Of a DNA stretch of 64,000 nt, positions 46,236 to 54,961 are shown one piece after another. The position numbers were made by a program, and so were the translations under genes. Location of the stretch: contig AP026798.1 of assembly GCA_033127725.1 (NCBI GenBank), positions 1,240,001 through 1,304,000 of the forward strand, read 5' to 3'. A model generated the notes under the pieces. It did not search any database. It was not told the origin of the DNA and saw only the letters and a program-made list of their open reading frames with translations. The stretch is from Bombiscardovia nodaiensis (GTDB lineage: Bacteria; Actinomycetota; Actinomycetes; Actinomycetales; Bifidobacteriaceae). Numbering within the stretch: position 1 is the first letter of the stretch; each line of letters opens with the position of its first letter.

Positions 46236-46297
46236 AAGATAATACTTTTACTCGTTCTCGAGCGCTCAAGCTCACTTCACTCTCAGGGAGTACTCAC

Positions 46298-49200
46298 ATG
46301 CGTCGTTTTCGCTCGGCCAGTGCGATAGCCTTAGTATTCGCATTATTGATCCTGGGGGGGGGGCAATGCCTGCTCACGCCCCAAGCGCACGCTGACCCGA
46401 TAAGCGACGCCCAAGGTTTCTCCCTCAATCCTACTTACGGTCCTATCGAAGGCGGCAACGATGTCGCCATTGACCCGCCCTTCAAAACTACTCTCAAGTT
46501 TAAACGCCTGCTAACGGGTAGTATGCATATGCTGGGTGTGACCGAAGATGACACTCTTTGGGCTTGGGGAGCCAACTCTGTTGGCCAGCTTGGAAATGGA
46601 ATCTCAGTTGGCTTAATGAACAATGCTGCTCTGCCGGTACGGGTGCGTATTCCTGATGGGGTACGGTTCAGGACCGATTCCGCTAGTCTGGCGGTGGGTT
46701 TGTGGCATAACCTGGCTATCGATACTAACGGCAATATTTGGTCATGGGGAGTTAATGAGACTGGTGAGTTAGGCGACGGCAGCACTACCAATCGTTATGC
46801 TCCGGTACGGGTGCAGACTCCGGCGGGGGTCAGATTCAAGCAAGTTGCTGCCAGTTCTTTGAGCTCGTTGGCGGTTGATACTGACGGCAACCTCTGGGGA
46901 TGGGGAAGAGGCTCTAATGGTGAACTAGGCGACGGCGGTGCCATCCCTCCGCGTCTTACACCAGTGAAAGTGATTCCACCGGTACCCTTTACTGATGTTC
47001 AAAGTGGAGAGTATTTTACTATGGCCCTTGACCAGGATGGGAACGTCTGGGCCTGGGGAAATAACAATGGAGGGGGTATTACCGGGATGCTGGGGGTGGG
47101 TAGTAGTAGCTATCAAGTCACTACTCCAAGCAAAGTAATCGCTCCCTGCCATTTTAAAAGTATCAGCGTTCCCCGAGGCAACGCAAGCTCAAGCTTTGTC
47201 TTCGCCCTCGGTATTAGTAAGGAAACGGGAGAACTGTACTCTTGGGGCGGCAACGAATATGGTCAACTGGGTGACGGCACCATCATAGATCGAACCAGCC
47301 CGGTGCATGTAGGTGGTAGTCGTACGTTCATTAGTGTTTCAGCTGGTGGAAGCCATGTGCTCGCTATCGACAGTAATCACACCACCTGGGCCTGGGGATC
47401 CAGTTCCACCGCAGCCGCGGGTACTGTGGGTGACGGTACTATCATTCAACGGCACAGTCCGGTACAGGTGCTGCCCCCGGCTGGAACTGTGGGCGCTGAT
47501 TTTAAAACTGATGCTATCAACGCAGGATATACGATGTCTTCCGCTATCGGTAGTGACGGCCGTGCCTACGCTTGGGGAATCAACACCAGTGGCCAGTTAG
47601 GCGACGGCTCCACAGTCGCTCGTCGTACTAGTCCAGTGCGGATTGCGAATCCGAAGATTGAGATTACGGGTATTAGTTTCGATACTGCTGCTGTGAGTGG
47701 GTTTACGCATGATCCAGTGACGGACTTGTGGCATGTAAAAGCTCCAGCCCACCCGGTGGGTAAGGTCAAGGTTCGTATCAAATGGACCTTGAATGGTGCG
47801 GCGCAAACTGATGCGCTCCTGGACTATGAGTACCGCACCTCCTACAAGGTGCACTTCGACCTGGGCGACGCAGCCGGTCAGGCCGCGAGTGTGCCTGATC
47901 AGGCTGTGGTTAGTGGGGATATGGCTAGTCTGCCGGTGCCTGCTCCCGTCTGGAACGGGCACCATTTCACCGGCTGGTTCCAAGGCACCAGACCCTGGGA
48001 CTTCGGCACCGACCCAGTAAGCGGTCCCACCACCCTAACCGCCCACTGGGATGGAGTGAGTTTCACCCTCACCCCCCGGTCTGGCCCAGTCAACACGAAC
48101 ACTCCTGTGACTATCACTGCTACTCCGCAGAGCCTGCCCTTGCATTTTACGCAGGCCAGTAGCGGTGGTTCACACACCCTGGCTATCAGCACTGACGGCA
48201 AGACATACGCCTGGGGAGCTAATACGAACGGTCAACTCGGTGACACCACCACCAACACACACACCACCCCCAGCCTGGTGAGTATGCCTGCTGGCGTGCG
48301 CTTCACCCGAGTAATCGCTGGACCAACTAGTTCCTTCGCCCTCGACACCCTGGGCCGCTGGTGGGCCTGGGGCAACAACCAGTACGGACAGTTAGGCAAC
48401 GGGACCAGCATCAGTACAGCCCCATACGCGCAAACCACGCCCGTCCTCGTTGGCGTGCCCGCCGGAGTCACCTTCGCCCGCATCTACCCCGGTTTGGACT
48501 TCACCCTAGCCGTCACGATTACCAACACCATCTACACCTGGGGTAACAACACTTCCGGTCAGCTCGGCAACTCCGACCCCACCCTCAGCCCACAAGCTGA
48601 CCCCGCGCTCGTTAGCCTACTCGGCGAAACCGTTAGCCAGGCTAGTGTCGGAGCTCAACACGCGCTGATCCTCACCACCAGCGGCCGCCTCTACACCTGG
48701 GGAGCCAACCAATACGGGCAGTTAGGTAACGGCAATACTAGCAACCAAGTCGCCCCAACCATAGTGACTCCGCCCACCAGCGGTTTCACCAGCATCAACG
48801 CCGGAGCATATAGTTCCTACGCCCTCAACACCGCGCACCGCCCCTACGCTTGGGGCAACAACACCCACGGCCAACTCGGTTTAGGCGACACCCTCAACCG
48901 CGCCAGGCCAACCCCCATACCAACACTGGCCAGCAACACCATCGCCAGCCTGAACACTAGCAGCAGCTCAGACTCCGCATTCGCCACGGATAGTACCGGC
49001 AACAGCTGGGCTTGGGGCGACAACCGCAACGGTCAACTCGGCACCGGCACCCCTACCCCCATAAGCAGCAACAATGGCGGCACCCCCACACCAGTGAACA
49101 TCACCAGCCGCCTGCCCGCCAACACCACCACCATCCAACCCGGCAGCAACCACACCCTCACCCAAGATAAGGACAGGAACATCACCACCTGGGGTGACAA

Positions 49201-49660
49201 CCAAACCGGCCAACTCGGCAACAGCACTGTGCCCACTAGCCCAGCCTCCGCAGCCCACTCCTACACTCCAGTAGGAATCAGCCCCGGTGTCATCCAAGTC
49301 ACCGGCTTGCACTTCGCCACCCAACCCGGCGAAAACCTGGCCTACGACAGCACCAACCACAACTGGAAAGCCAACACACCAAAACACAACCCCGACGAAC
49401 ATGTAGAGGTGAACATCCACTGGACCCTCAACGACGTACCCCAACCCGACTACACCGTATCTGGAGGATTCACTTTCACCCCCCTCTTCACCCTCCCAGC
49501 AGCAGGCGCCATACCATTGCAACGCCTCACCGGAGCAACGTTTATAACCCTGACCGCCATCACGGCAGTCACTCTCGCAGGCTACCAACTGTCGAAGGCC
49601 CGCAAACGCAAAGCAGGCAAACACTCCCTCCGCCCTAATCAGACAAACTCCAGAAATTAA
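46298..49660 (+). CDS. Secreted RCC1-repeat surface protein with phase-variable G10 tract
   Basis: 1120 residues from ATG 46298, where AGGGAG lies 7 nt upstream; a GTG at 46187 abuts the -10 and is rejected. Signal peptide residues 1-32 (cleavage after AHA); ten G encode L19-G22 inside its hydrophobic core. The mature part is a tandem duplication. Each half starts with a TIG-like strand (SLNPTYGPIEGG; TLTPRSGPVNTN), has seven RCC1 repeats (pattern W-x-WG-x-N-x-x-GQLG-x-G) and ends with a beta module containing WTLN. An InlB-type B-repeat (YKVHFDLGDAAGQ to LTAHWD) joins the halves. The C-terminus has LPAAG, a hydrophobic helix and the basic tail KARKRKAGK, like a sortase signal. Seven repeats make one propeller, so two propellers are expected. 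Role (adhesion or host binding) is inference. Confidence 0.85.
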   Translation: MRRFRSASAIALVFALLILGGGQCLLTPQAHADPISDAQGFSLNPTYGPIEGGNDVAIDPPFKTTLKFKRLLTGSMHMLGVTEDDTLWAWGANSVGQLGNGISVGLMNNAALPVRVRIPDGVRFRTDSASLAVGLWHNLAIDTNGNIWSWGVNETGELGDGSTTNRYAPVRVQTPAGVRFKQVAASSLSSLAVDTDGNLWGWGRGSNGELGDGGAIPPRLTPVKVIPPVPFTDVQSGEYFTMALDQDGNVWAWGNNNGGGITGMLGVGSSSYQVTTPSKVIAPCHFKSISVPRGNASSSFVFALGISKETGELYSWGGNEYGQLGDGTIIDRTSPVHVGGSRTFISVSAGGSHVLAIDSNHTTWAWGSSSTAAAGTVGDGTIIQRHSPVQVLPPAGTVGADFKTDAINAGYTMSSAIGSDGRAYAWGINTSGQLGDGSTVARRTSPVRIANPKIEITGISFDTAAVSGFTHDPVTDLWHVKAPAHPVGKVKVRIKWTLNGAAQTDALLDYEYRTSYKVHFDLGDAAGQAASVPDQAVVSGDMASLPVPAPVWNGHHFTGWFQGTRPWDFGTDPVSGPTTLTAHWDGVSFTLTPRSGPVNTNTPVTITATPQSLPLHFTQASSGGSHTLAISTDGKTYAWGANTNGQLGDTTTNTHTTPSLVSMPAGVRFTRVIAGPTSSFALDTLGRWWAWGNNQYGQLGNGTSISTAPYAQTTPVLVGVPAGVTFARIYPGLDFTLAVTITNTIYTWGNNTSGQLGNSDPTLSPQADPALVSLLGETVSQASVGAQHALILTTSGRLYTWGANQYGQLGNGNTSNQVAPTIVTPPTSGFTSINAGAYSSYALNTAHRPYAWGNNTHGQLGLGDTLNRARPTPIPTLASNTIASLNTSSSSDSAFATDSTGNSWAWGDNRNGQLGTGTPTPISSNNGGTPTPVNITSRLPANTTTIQPGSNHTLTQDKDRNITTWGDNQTGQLGNSTVPTSPASAAHSYTPVGISPGVIQVTGLHFATQPGENLAYDSTNHNWKANTPKHNPDEHVEVNIHWTLNDVPQPDYTVSGGFTFTPLFTLPAAGAIPLQRLTGATFITLTAITAVTLAGYQLSKARKRKAGKHSLRPNQTNSRN
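46354..46363 (+). repeat. In-frame G10 tract in the signal-peptide region
   Basis: Ten G within CTG-GGG-GGG-GGG. With 11 G the frame stops after 32 codons; with 9 G after 34 codons. The present length is the ON state. Confidence 0.95.
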
Positions 49661-49765
49661 ATATTCGGCTCGCGCCCAACCCAGCCTTCAAGGCCGAGGC
49701 GCAGGAAACAAAGCAAGGAAGCGGACCAGCGAAACGCAGTCCGAAACCCGCGATGCGCAAGCAAG

Positions 49766-49832
49766 CTGTTGGTGGGGTTGGGTTGCCAAGCAATAAGAAG
49801 TTTCCTTGCTGAACAACCAACCCCACCAACAG
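49766..49832 (+). terminator. Long hairpin downstream of the RCC1-repeat gene
   Basis: Perfect 16-bp arms CTGTTGGTGGGGTTGG (49766-49781) and its complement (49817-49832); the interior continues to pair imperfectly. No T-run. Probable transcription end or mRNA 3' barrier. Confidence 0.5.
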
Positions 49833-50307
49833 CGCCCCGAAACCAAACGCAACCAACAGCGCCCCAAGAGTCCAACGCAGCAATCAAAACCCAATCAACT
49901 CACCAAAACCAAACGCAACAATCCACACACAAGTAGCGCCCCAAAAAAGACAAAACGAACCGAGCAGAGCGCCAACCAAGTAACATCCACGCCCACCAGC
50001 GCCCCCGGAACCAAACGAAAGAATCCTAGAAAGGGGAAAGAAAGACCCCCTGCTGAGAGACCAAGCACCCGTCCGCCCCTGGCAGAGAACCTAAAACATG
50101 ATCCAGCGACCACAAGAGCCTCAGCAAAACCACGAAAAAGACGAGCCCAGAGGAAAGCACTGGACTCTCAGCGTGAGACAAGTTTTCCCTTCGATTCCTC
50201 CAAAAGCCGCGCACAAATCCCAAGTCCGCCACAGTGTGCAACCGTGCCAGAGCAATGCACTAGGCAGAGCAATCAGAGGAAAACGATGGCAAATGGCGGC
50301 AAGTGGG

Positions 50308-50335
50308 TTGACCTTGGCAGGGGGCTTGCTAGGCT
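50308..50335 (+). promoter_or_regulatory. Leaderless-type promoter of the GPH transporter
   Basis: -35 TTGACC (50308-50313), 16-bp spacer, -10 TAGGCT (50330-50335), then 7 nt to GTG 50343. No Shine-Dalgarno. Confidence 0.6.
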
Positions 50336-50342
50336 ATAGGGC

Positions 50343-52046
50343 GTGCCTGTCTTACAGAGTCGTGAACCAGTTGTTCCCCCATCCGAGAGTGCCGATACTC
50401 CCCCGTCCACTTCGTCGTCCGTATCGTCGCCTGCCTCCCCAGCTGCGCCGCCTGTAACCGCAGGCCCACAGCCGCCGAGTGACCGCAAGTCCTTCCCCTA
50501 CGCGAGACCTGCGGACCAGGCGCACGAGTCGAAGCCTATTGCCATGAAGGACGCGATTGGTTTCGGCATGGGTGACTTTTACGGCAGTGGCATGATGACG
50601 CTGAATGGCACGTATGTGGCGCTGTTTTGGACACGCTTTTGCGGGTTGAGCATTCAGTCAGCTCAGTCGATTCTGGGCACTGCCGCCTTCATTTCTGCAG
50701 CCTCTGCGCTGTTCTTTGGGTCCTTCGGTGACGCGCTCTTCCATTTTTCTGCTGGCCGTCGGTTCGGTAGGCGCCACCTGATGATGCTGGCGACTTGTCC
50801 GCTGATTTTGACGGGTATCCTGATTTGGATTCCGGGCCTGCCGCACTGGGCGTATATGGTGGAGTTTGCCCTGTGGATTGTGACCGGGCAGATTTTCCAG
50901 ACGGCTTATAATGCGCTGCCCACGGAGATGACGGACGACTACCGTGGCCGCACGAAGCTATCGACCACGCGCACCTTCATTGCTACGCTTTCGGGTACGG
51001 CCCTGCCGCTCCTGGGCGGGGCAGTGCTGGCGGCGCGGGGTGAGAAGGCTTCGTCCTATCAGATTTTTGCTATTGGTTTTACGCTCGCTTTTGCGCTGGC
51101 GGTGTTTTACGCCTGGCGGCACACTTGGGAGATGTCGCCGCGGCAGGCTGGGTACGGCTACCTGGAGGGGCAGAGCGGGCATCATGCCTTCTGGCAGCAT
51201 CCGGGGCTGGTTCTGGCCCGGCTGGCGCAGGTTTGCCGGGCCTATGCTTCGACCCTACGGATTTCGGCTTTCCGTAAGCATTTAGCGATTTATATACTGG
51301 TGCAGACGGCGATGGACGTGTTCGGCGGCACCTTCGTGTTTTTCGTGATTTACAATTTGGGCCAGTCTTCGGCTTTTGCCTCGATGCTTTTGAGCTGCAC
51401 GATTGTCTCCCTGCCCTTGACGCCCGTGTTTGCCTGGGGGCTCAATACGTTGGGACCGCGCAAGTTGTATGCGATTGATTTTGCTGGCTGCTTGGTTGGC
51501 TGCGCCTGGCTGTGTGCGATTTGGCTGACTGCCGGGCACTTGCCGGGGCCGGTTTGGACTGTTTTTACGGTCTGCGGCGCTATTTTCTTCTTTGCCTGTA
51601 AGTCCCTGTGCGGGTTCATGCCCTGGGGGGTGTTCCCGCTGATTCCCGACGTGGATCAGATTGTGACTCGCAAGCGCCGGTCGGCGACCTTTGGCGGCAT
51701 TCAGGCTTGCTTGCGCCAGTGTGCTTCGGGGCTCATTACGATTACTGTTGGCCTGATTTTGGGCTGGTCTGGTTTTGACGCGACACGCTCGAGCGCGCCC
51801 CGGTCGGCTCAGCTGGCTTTGGCGGGGATGATGCTGGGCTGGTTTGCGCTGACAATGCTCGTCTGCTGGTGGATTTCGTCGAGTTTCCACTTGGATAGTC
51901 GCACGGATGGGATTATTACTCGGGAGACGGCGCGCTTGGCAGCTGGCGGCTCGAAGGCGGATGTGACCCCTGAGACGAAGGCTGTGGTGGAGGATTTGAC
52001 TGGGCTGCCTTACAGTCAGGTGTGGCCGGAGAACGTGCGCATATAA
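50343..52046 (+). CDS. GPH-family sugar:cation symporter-like MFS transporter
   Basis: 567 residues from GTG 50343, supported by the leaderless promoter. The first 65 residues are Ser/Pro/Thr-rich and probably disordered in the cytosol. Then about 12 helices follow, starting at KDAIGFGMGDFYGSGMMTLN, with the loop GRRFGRRHLMMLATCPLILT and the family-typical QTAYNALPTEMTDDYRGRTK. These match MFS_2/GPH (melibiose-type) carriers. The substrate is unknown, probably a glycoside or oligosaccharide. Convergent with the DHA2 exporter; a shared terminator follows. Confidence 0.82.
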   Translation: MPVLQSREPVVPPSESADTPPSTSSSVSSPASPAAPPVTAGPQPPSDRKSFPYARPADQAHESKPIAMKDAIGFGMGDFYGSGMMTLNGTYVALFWTRFCGLSIQSAQSILGTAAFISAASALFFGSFGDALFHFSAGRRFGRRHLMMLATCPLILTGILIWIPGLPHWAYMVEFALWIVTGQIFQTAYNALPTEMTDDYRGRTKLSTTRTFIATLSGTALPLLGGAVLAARGEKASSYQIFAIGFTLAFALAVFYAWRHTWEMSPRQAGYGYLEGQSGHHAFWQHPGLVLARLAQVCRAYASTLRISAFRKHLAIYILVQTAMDVFGGTFVFFVIYNLGQSSAFASMLLSCTIVSLPLTPVFAWGLNTLGPRKLYAIDFAGCLVGCAWLCAIWLTAGHLPGPVWTVFTVCGAIFFFACKSLCGFMPWGVFPLIPDVDQIVTRKRRSATFGGIQACLRQCASGLITITVGLILGWSGFDATRSSAPRSAQLALAGMMLGWFALTMLVCWWISSSFHLDSRTDGIITRETARLAAGGSKADVTPETKAVVEDLTGLPYSQVWPENVRI

Positions 52047-52073
52047 GCATATAGATTGCATACATTATGAATT

Positions 52074-52104
52074 CAGGGCCGACGGTTCATTCCCGTCGGC
52101 CCTG
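52074..52104. terminator. Bidirectional terminator between two convergent transporters
   Basis: 12-bp perfect stem CAGGGCCGACGG/CCGTCGGCCCTG (52074-52085, 52093-52104), 7-nt loop, followed by ATTCTTTT on the plus strand. Confidence 0.85.
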
Positions 52105-52144
52105 ATTCTTTTGACTGTTACTGCTTATCTTAGCTGTCCCTGCT

Positions 52145-53815
52145 CTAGCGGGCTGGCGCTTCTTCTGCGGCCTTGCGCACGGCGATGGAAGCTAGGAGGC
52201 CCACCAGGAGCAGTACGCAGGCGAAGGCCATGGCCATCTGTCCACCCTGGACAAAACCGGAGGTGAGGGCATCGGTAATCTGCGGACCGAGGGCCCCAAA
52301 CTTACCGTGACTGCCTTGGGCGCGGATGCCGGAAATCATGTTGCCAGCTGAGGATTTGACTCCGGAGACGAGACCGTCGGAGAGGCCTTTGGGCAAGCCG
52401 GGAATAGCGGCGAGCTTGCCGGGTGTGGTGAGGCCAACAGCCACGGAGAGGGCGGTGCCTGAGACTGCGGCGCCGAGGGCGGTTCCCAGCTGGCGGATGG
52501 TGGACTGGGTGGCGGAGCCTTCGCCGGATTGGGCGATGGGCACGCCGGAGAGGACGAGGCTGGTCAGCTGGGCGGAGGCAAAACCGAGGCCTAGGCCGTA
52601 GATGACGAGCGCGGCCATGAGCAGCCAGACGGGGATCGAGGTGCCCATGCAGGCGATAGCAGCAAGGACGCCGATCATTTCGAGTACCAGACCCAGCTGG
52701 ACGGTGCCGCCTGCGCCGAGTTTGGCGGAGACGAAGCGGGCCATGCCGCCGGAGACGATGGAGCCCAGGGCCAGGACGGCGATGATGCCGCCTGCTTGCA
52801 GGGTGTCCAGGGAGCGGGCGTTGATCAGGTAGAGGGGCAGGGTGAAGATGACCACGAATTCACCGGCGTTGATGATGGCGGCGGTGAAATTGCCCCAGCC
52901 GAAGGTCTTGATTTTGAAGAGGGTCACGTCGAGCATGACCAGGCGGCCGCCACGCTTGCGCTTGAGTTCGAGGGCCACGAAGCAGGCCAGCAGGATCAGG
53001 CCGAGTACCAGGCAGACGGGGATGACGGATAGGGCTGCGCTCTGGGGCCAGGTCACGGAACCGATGGTCAGGGCTTTGGCCGGGTGCCACCAGCCGTAGG
53101 TTTCGCCTTCGATGAGGCCGAAGACCACGAACGCGGAGCCAAAGGCGGACAGGAGGATGCCGCCCGCGTCGGACAGGAGGCTGCCGCCTGTACTGCTGCC
53201 TTGGGCCTTGGATTCGGGCACGAAGGGGATGGAGCAGATGAAGACGATGGCGCCTAGGGGCAGGTTGACCAGGAAGATCCACCGCCAGCCGATGGTCTGG
53301 GTAAAGAGGCCTCCAAGGAGGGGCCCGATGGCCGCAGCAGACGACATGACGGCTCCCCAGACACCGAAGGCCGCAGCCCGGTATTTGCCTCGGAAGTTGG
53401 CGGAGACTGACGAAAGCGTGGAGGGCATGACGAGGGCACCGCCGATGCCCTGGACCACGCGGGCTAGGAGCAGGAGGGTGCCGGTCTGCGAGGAGGCGGC
53501 GAGGAGGGAGCCGGCCACGAAAATGACGGTGCCGATTTGTAGGAGGCGCTTGCGGCCGTACATGTCGCCCAGGCGGCCGGAGGGCAGGAGGAGGGCGGCC
53601 AGAATAATGGAGTAGAGGGCGGTGATCCACTGGGCATCGGTCAGGTTGATGTGGATGGCGTCAATGATGGCGGGGATGGAGACGTTGACGATGGACGAGT
53701 CCAAGACAATCATGGCCAGGCCAAGGGCCAGGACCCACAGGGCTTTCCAGGGTGGCTTGGGCTCGCCGGCCTCCCCCGCTGCTGGTGCGGCTGTCTGCTG
53801 CGTGTCTTTTTGCAT
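52145..53815 (-). CDS. DHA2-family (EmrB/QacA) MFS multidrug exporter
   Basis: 556 residues, 14 predicted helices. Family motifs: VLALGLAMIVLDSSIVNVSI in helix 1 (motif D1), GRLGDMYGRKRLLQIGTVIF (motif A) and ARVVQGIGGALVMPSTLSSV (motif B), plus GPLLGGLFTQTIGWRWIFLV (motif C). Proton-driven export of drugs or toxic compounds. ATG 53815 has GAGGGG about 8 nt upstream. A divergent TetR gene and a palindromic operator sit upstream, the classic efflux-repressor layout. Confidence 0.9.
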   Translation of the reverse strand: MQKDTQQTAAPAAGEAGEPKPPWKALWVLALGLAMIVLDSSIVNVSIPAIIDAIHINLTDAQWITALYSIILAALLLPSGRLGDMYGRKRLLQIGTVIFVAGSLLAASSQTGTLLLLARVVQGIGGALVMPSTLSSVSANFRGKYRAAAFGVWGAVMSSAAAIGPLLGGLFTQTIGWRWIFLVNLPLGAIVFICSIPFVPESKAQGSSTGGSLLSDAGGILLSAFGSAFVVFGLIEGETYGWWHPAKALTIGSVTWPQSAALSVIPVCLVLGLILLACFVALELKRKRGGRLVMLDVTLFKIKTFGWGNFTAAIINAGEFVVIFTLPLYLINARSLDTLQAGGIIAVLALGSIVSGGMARFVSAKLGAGGTVQLGLVLEMIGVLAAIACMGTSIPVWLLMAALVIYGLGLGFASAQLTSLVLSGVPIAQSGEGSATQSTIRQLGTALGAAVSGTALSVAVGLTTPGKLAAIPGLPKGLSDGLVSGVKSSAGNMISGIRAQGSHGKFGALGPQITDALTSGFVQGGQMAMAFACVLLLVGLLASIAVRKAAEEAPAR

Positions 53816-53896
53816 GTTCGTGCCCCTCTGTGTTGCTTCCCAGGCTTTTCATCGGTCGAGAAGGCGGGATGACAATCTGACCTGGAAAGACCAATT

Positions 53897-53917
53897 TTTG
53901 CGACACAGTGTCGCAAA
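53897..53917. promoter_or_regulatory. TetR-type operator between the exporter and its regulator
   Basis: Perfect palindrome TTTGCGACAC-A-GTGTCGCAAA (10-bp arms), 82 bp before the exporter start and about 190 bp before the regulator start. This is the size and symmetry expected for a TetR dimer site. Confidence 0.75.
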
Positions 53918-54109
53918 CCTTCTCCAAACTATAGGTGAGCGCGGACCAACTTGCAACTTGAGAGCGAAAACCAGTCCAGTTCAGGCCCGTACAGGCAGAA
54001 GTCGGGATGTACGCAGGCCCTATCTCTCCCCTAAAAAGGACCCTCTTAGGGTGGTCAGCATAGAATGCAAGGAAAGGGGTACAGGAAGCAAGCGCAGAGG
54101 GAGCAGTTG

Positions 54110-54841
54110 ATGCCCAAGATTCAGGAAGCGACGCTCAACGAGCACCGCCAGCGCCTGCTCAAGCAGATTTTGGATGCCACTGAATCCATTCTCAAGCAGG
54201 AGGGGCGCACTGGGCTCACCATGTCGGCCGTGAGCGAGCGCACCGGCATAGCACGCAACTCCTTGTACCGGTACGCCCAAAATGCCGACCAATTGTGCAA
54301 CATGGTCTTGGAGCGCCGCCTGCCCACCTGGTCGCAGGCGCTCGAACGGGCCATCCGGGGCGCGAGCAGCCCGCAAGCGCTGATTGAGGCCTGGAGTAAG
54401 GCCAATTTGCGGCAGGCCAGCGAGCACGGACACGCCTGGATGATGGACCTTTTTTCTGCCACGAGCAACGAACAGGTGCGGGCGAGCTTCGTCTACGGCG
54501 AATATACGGACGACAGCTTAGGACAGCAGGCGGCCAGCGGGGACGGGCAGCTCTCCTCCGAAGACGCTATGGTGCGTTTCCACCATCAGGTGAATGGTCC
54601 GCTCATTTCGGCCTGGCAGCAGCTGGCACCTTCCCACCCCGAAATTGGCGTGGAGTTAACCCGGGGGCTGGTGCAATCTGGTATGCGCTTGATTGACGCT
54701 CTGGAGAGACAGACAGGTCGGCCGCCGCAGGTTAGCAGGCGGGAGGCGGAAGGCATTATTGAAGACGTGCTGTCCAGTGTGCGGGAGGTGACGGCCACCC
54801 TGAGCAAGCGAGAGAGCGATGGGAGCGAAGGCCGAACCTGA
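54110..54841 (+). CDS. TetR family transcriptional regulator
   Basis: 243 residues from ATG 54110 (GGGAG at 6 nt); an in-frame start 15 codons earlier is less likely. The N-terminal helix-turn-helix region is RLLKQILDATESILKQEGRT, then GLTMSAVSERTGIARNSLYR and YAQNADQLCNMVLERRL, typical of TetR. The C-terminal ligand-binding part is divergent, as usual. It faces the DHA2 exporter and very likely represses it through the palindrome at 53897-53917. The inducer is unknown. Confidence 0.85.
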   Translation: MPKIQEATLNEHRQRLLKQILDATESILKQEGRTGLTMSAVSERTGIARNSLYRYAQNADQLCNMVLERRLPTWSQALERAIRGASSPQALIEAWSKANLRQASEHGHAWMMDLFSATSNEQVRASFVYGEYTDDSLGQQAASGDGQLSSEDAMVRFHHQVNGPLISAWQQLAPSHPEIGVELTRGLVQSGMRLIDALERQTGRPPQVSRREAEGIIEDVLSSVREVTATLSKRESDGSEGRT

Positions 54842-54961
54842 GCAGTATCGACTTCGCTCTGGGCGGGCTAGTCCAGGGGAATAGGAGACTCGGGACAGCT
54901 GTTAAACGCTTGTGGTAGCTATTGAAAGAGAGTGGACGCCAGCAAGGATAAGTGAGGACAT

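Larger units (their letters stand above)
49661..50342. other. A+C-rich spacer downstream of the RCC1-repeat gene
   Basis: About 680 bp with strongly skewed plus-strand composition (A and C rich), continuing the skew of the last third of the RCC1 gene. It contains a long hairpin (49766-49832) and loosely repeated AGCGCCCC...AAACCAAACGCAA-like units around 49830, 49856, 49937 and 49999. A 177-codon open frame (49806-50339) encodes only low-complexity basic sequence and has no ribosome site. The right end carries the transporter promoter. Confidence 0.55.

Noticed and set aside
46187..46297. Upstream in-frame GTG as start of the RCC1 protein
   Set aside because: It directly follows the -10 hexamer and would put 37 residues before the signal peptide; ATG 46298 has a ribosome site.
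49810..50010. Possible CRISPR-like repeat series
   Set aside because: Units are irregular in length and sequence with no constant spacer size and no cas genes.
49806..50339. 177-codon open frame downstream of the RCC1 gene
   Set aside because: Highly basic low-complexity product caused by A/C-rich DNA, no ribosome site, no domain.
52326..53615. Plus-strand open frames opposite the DHA2 exporter
   Set aside because: Shadows of a GC-rich membrane protein gene on the minus strand.
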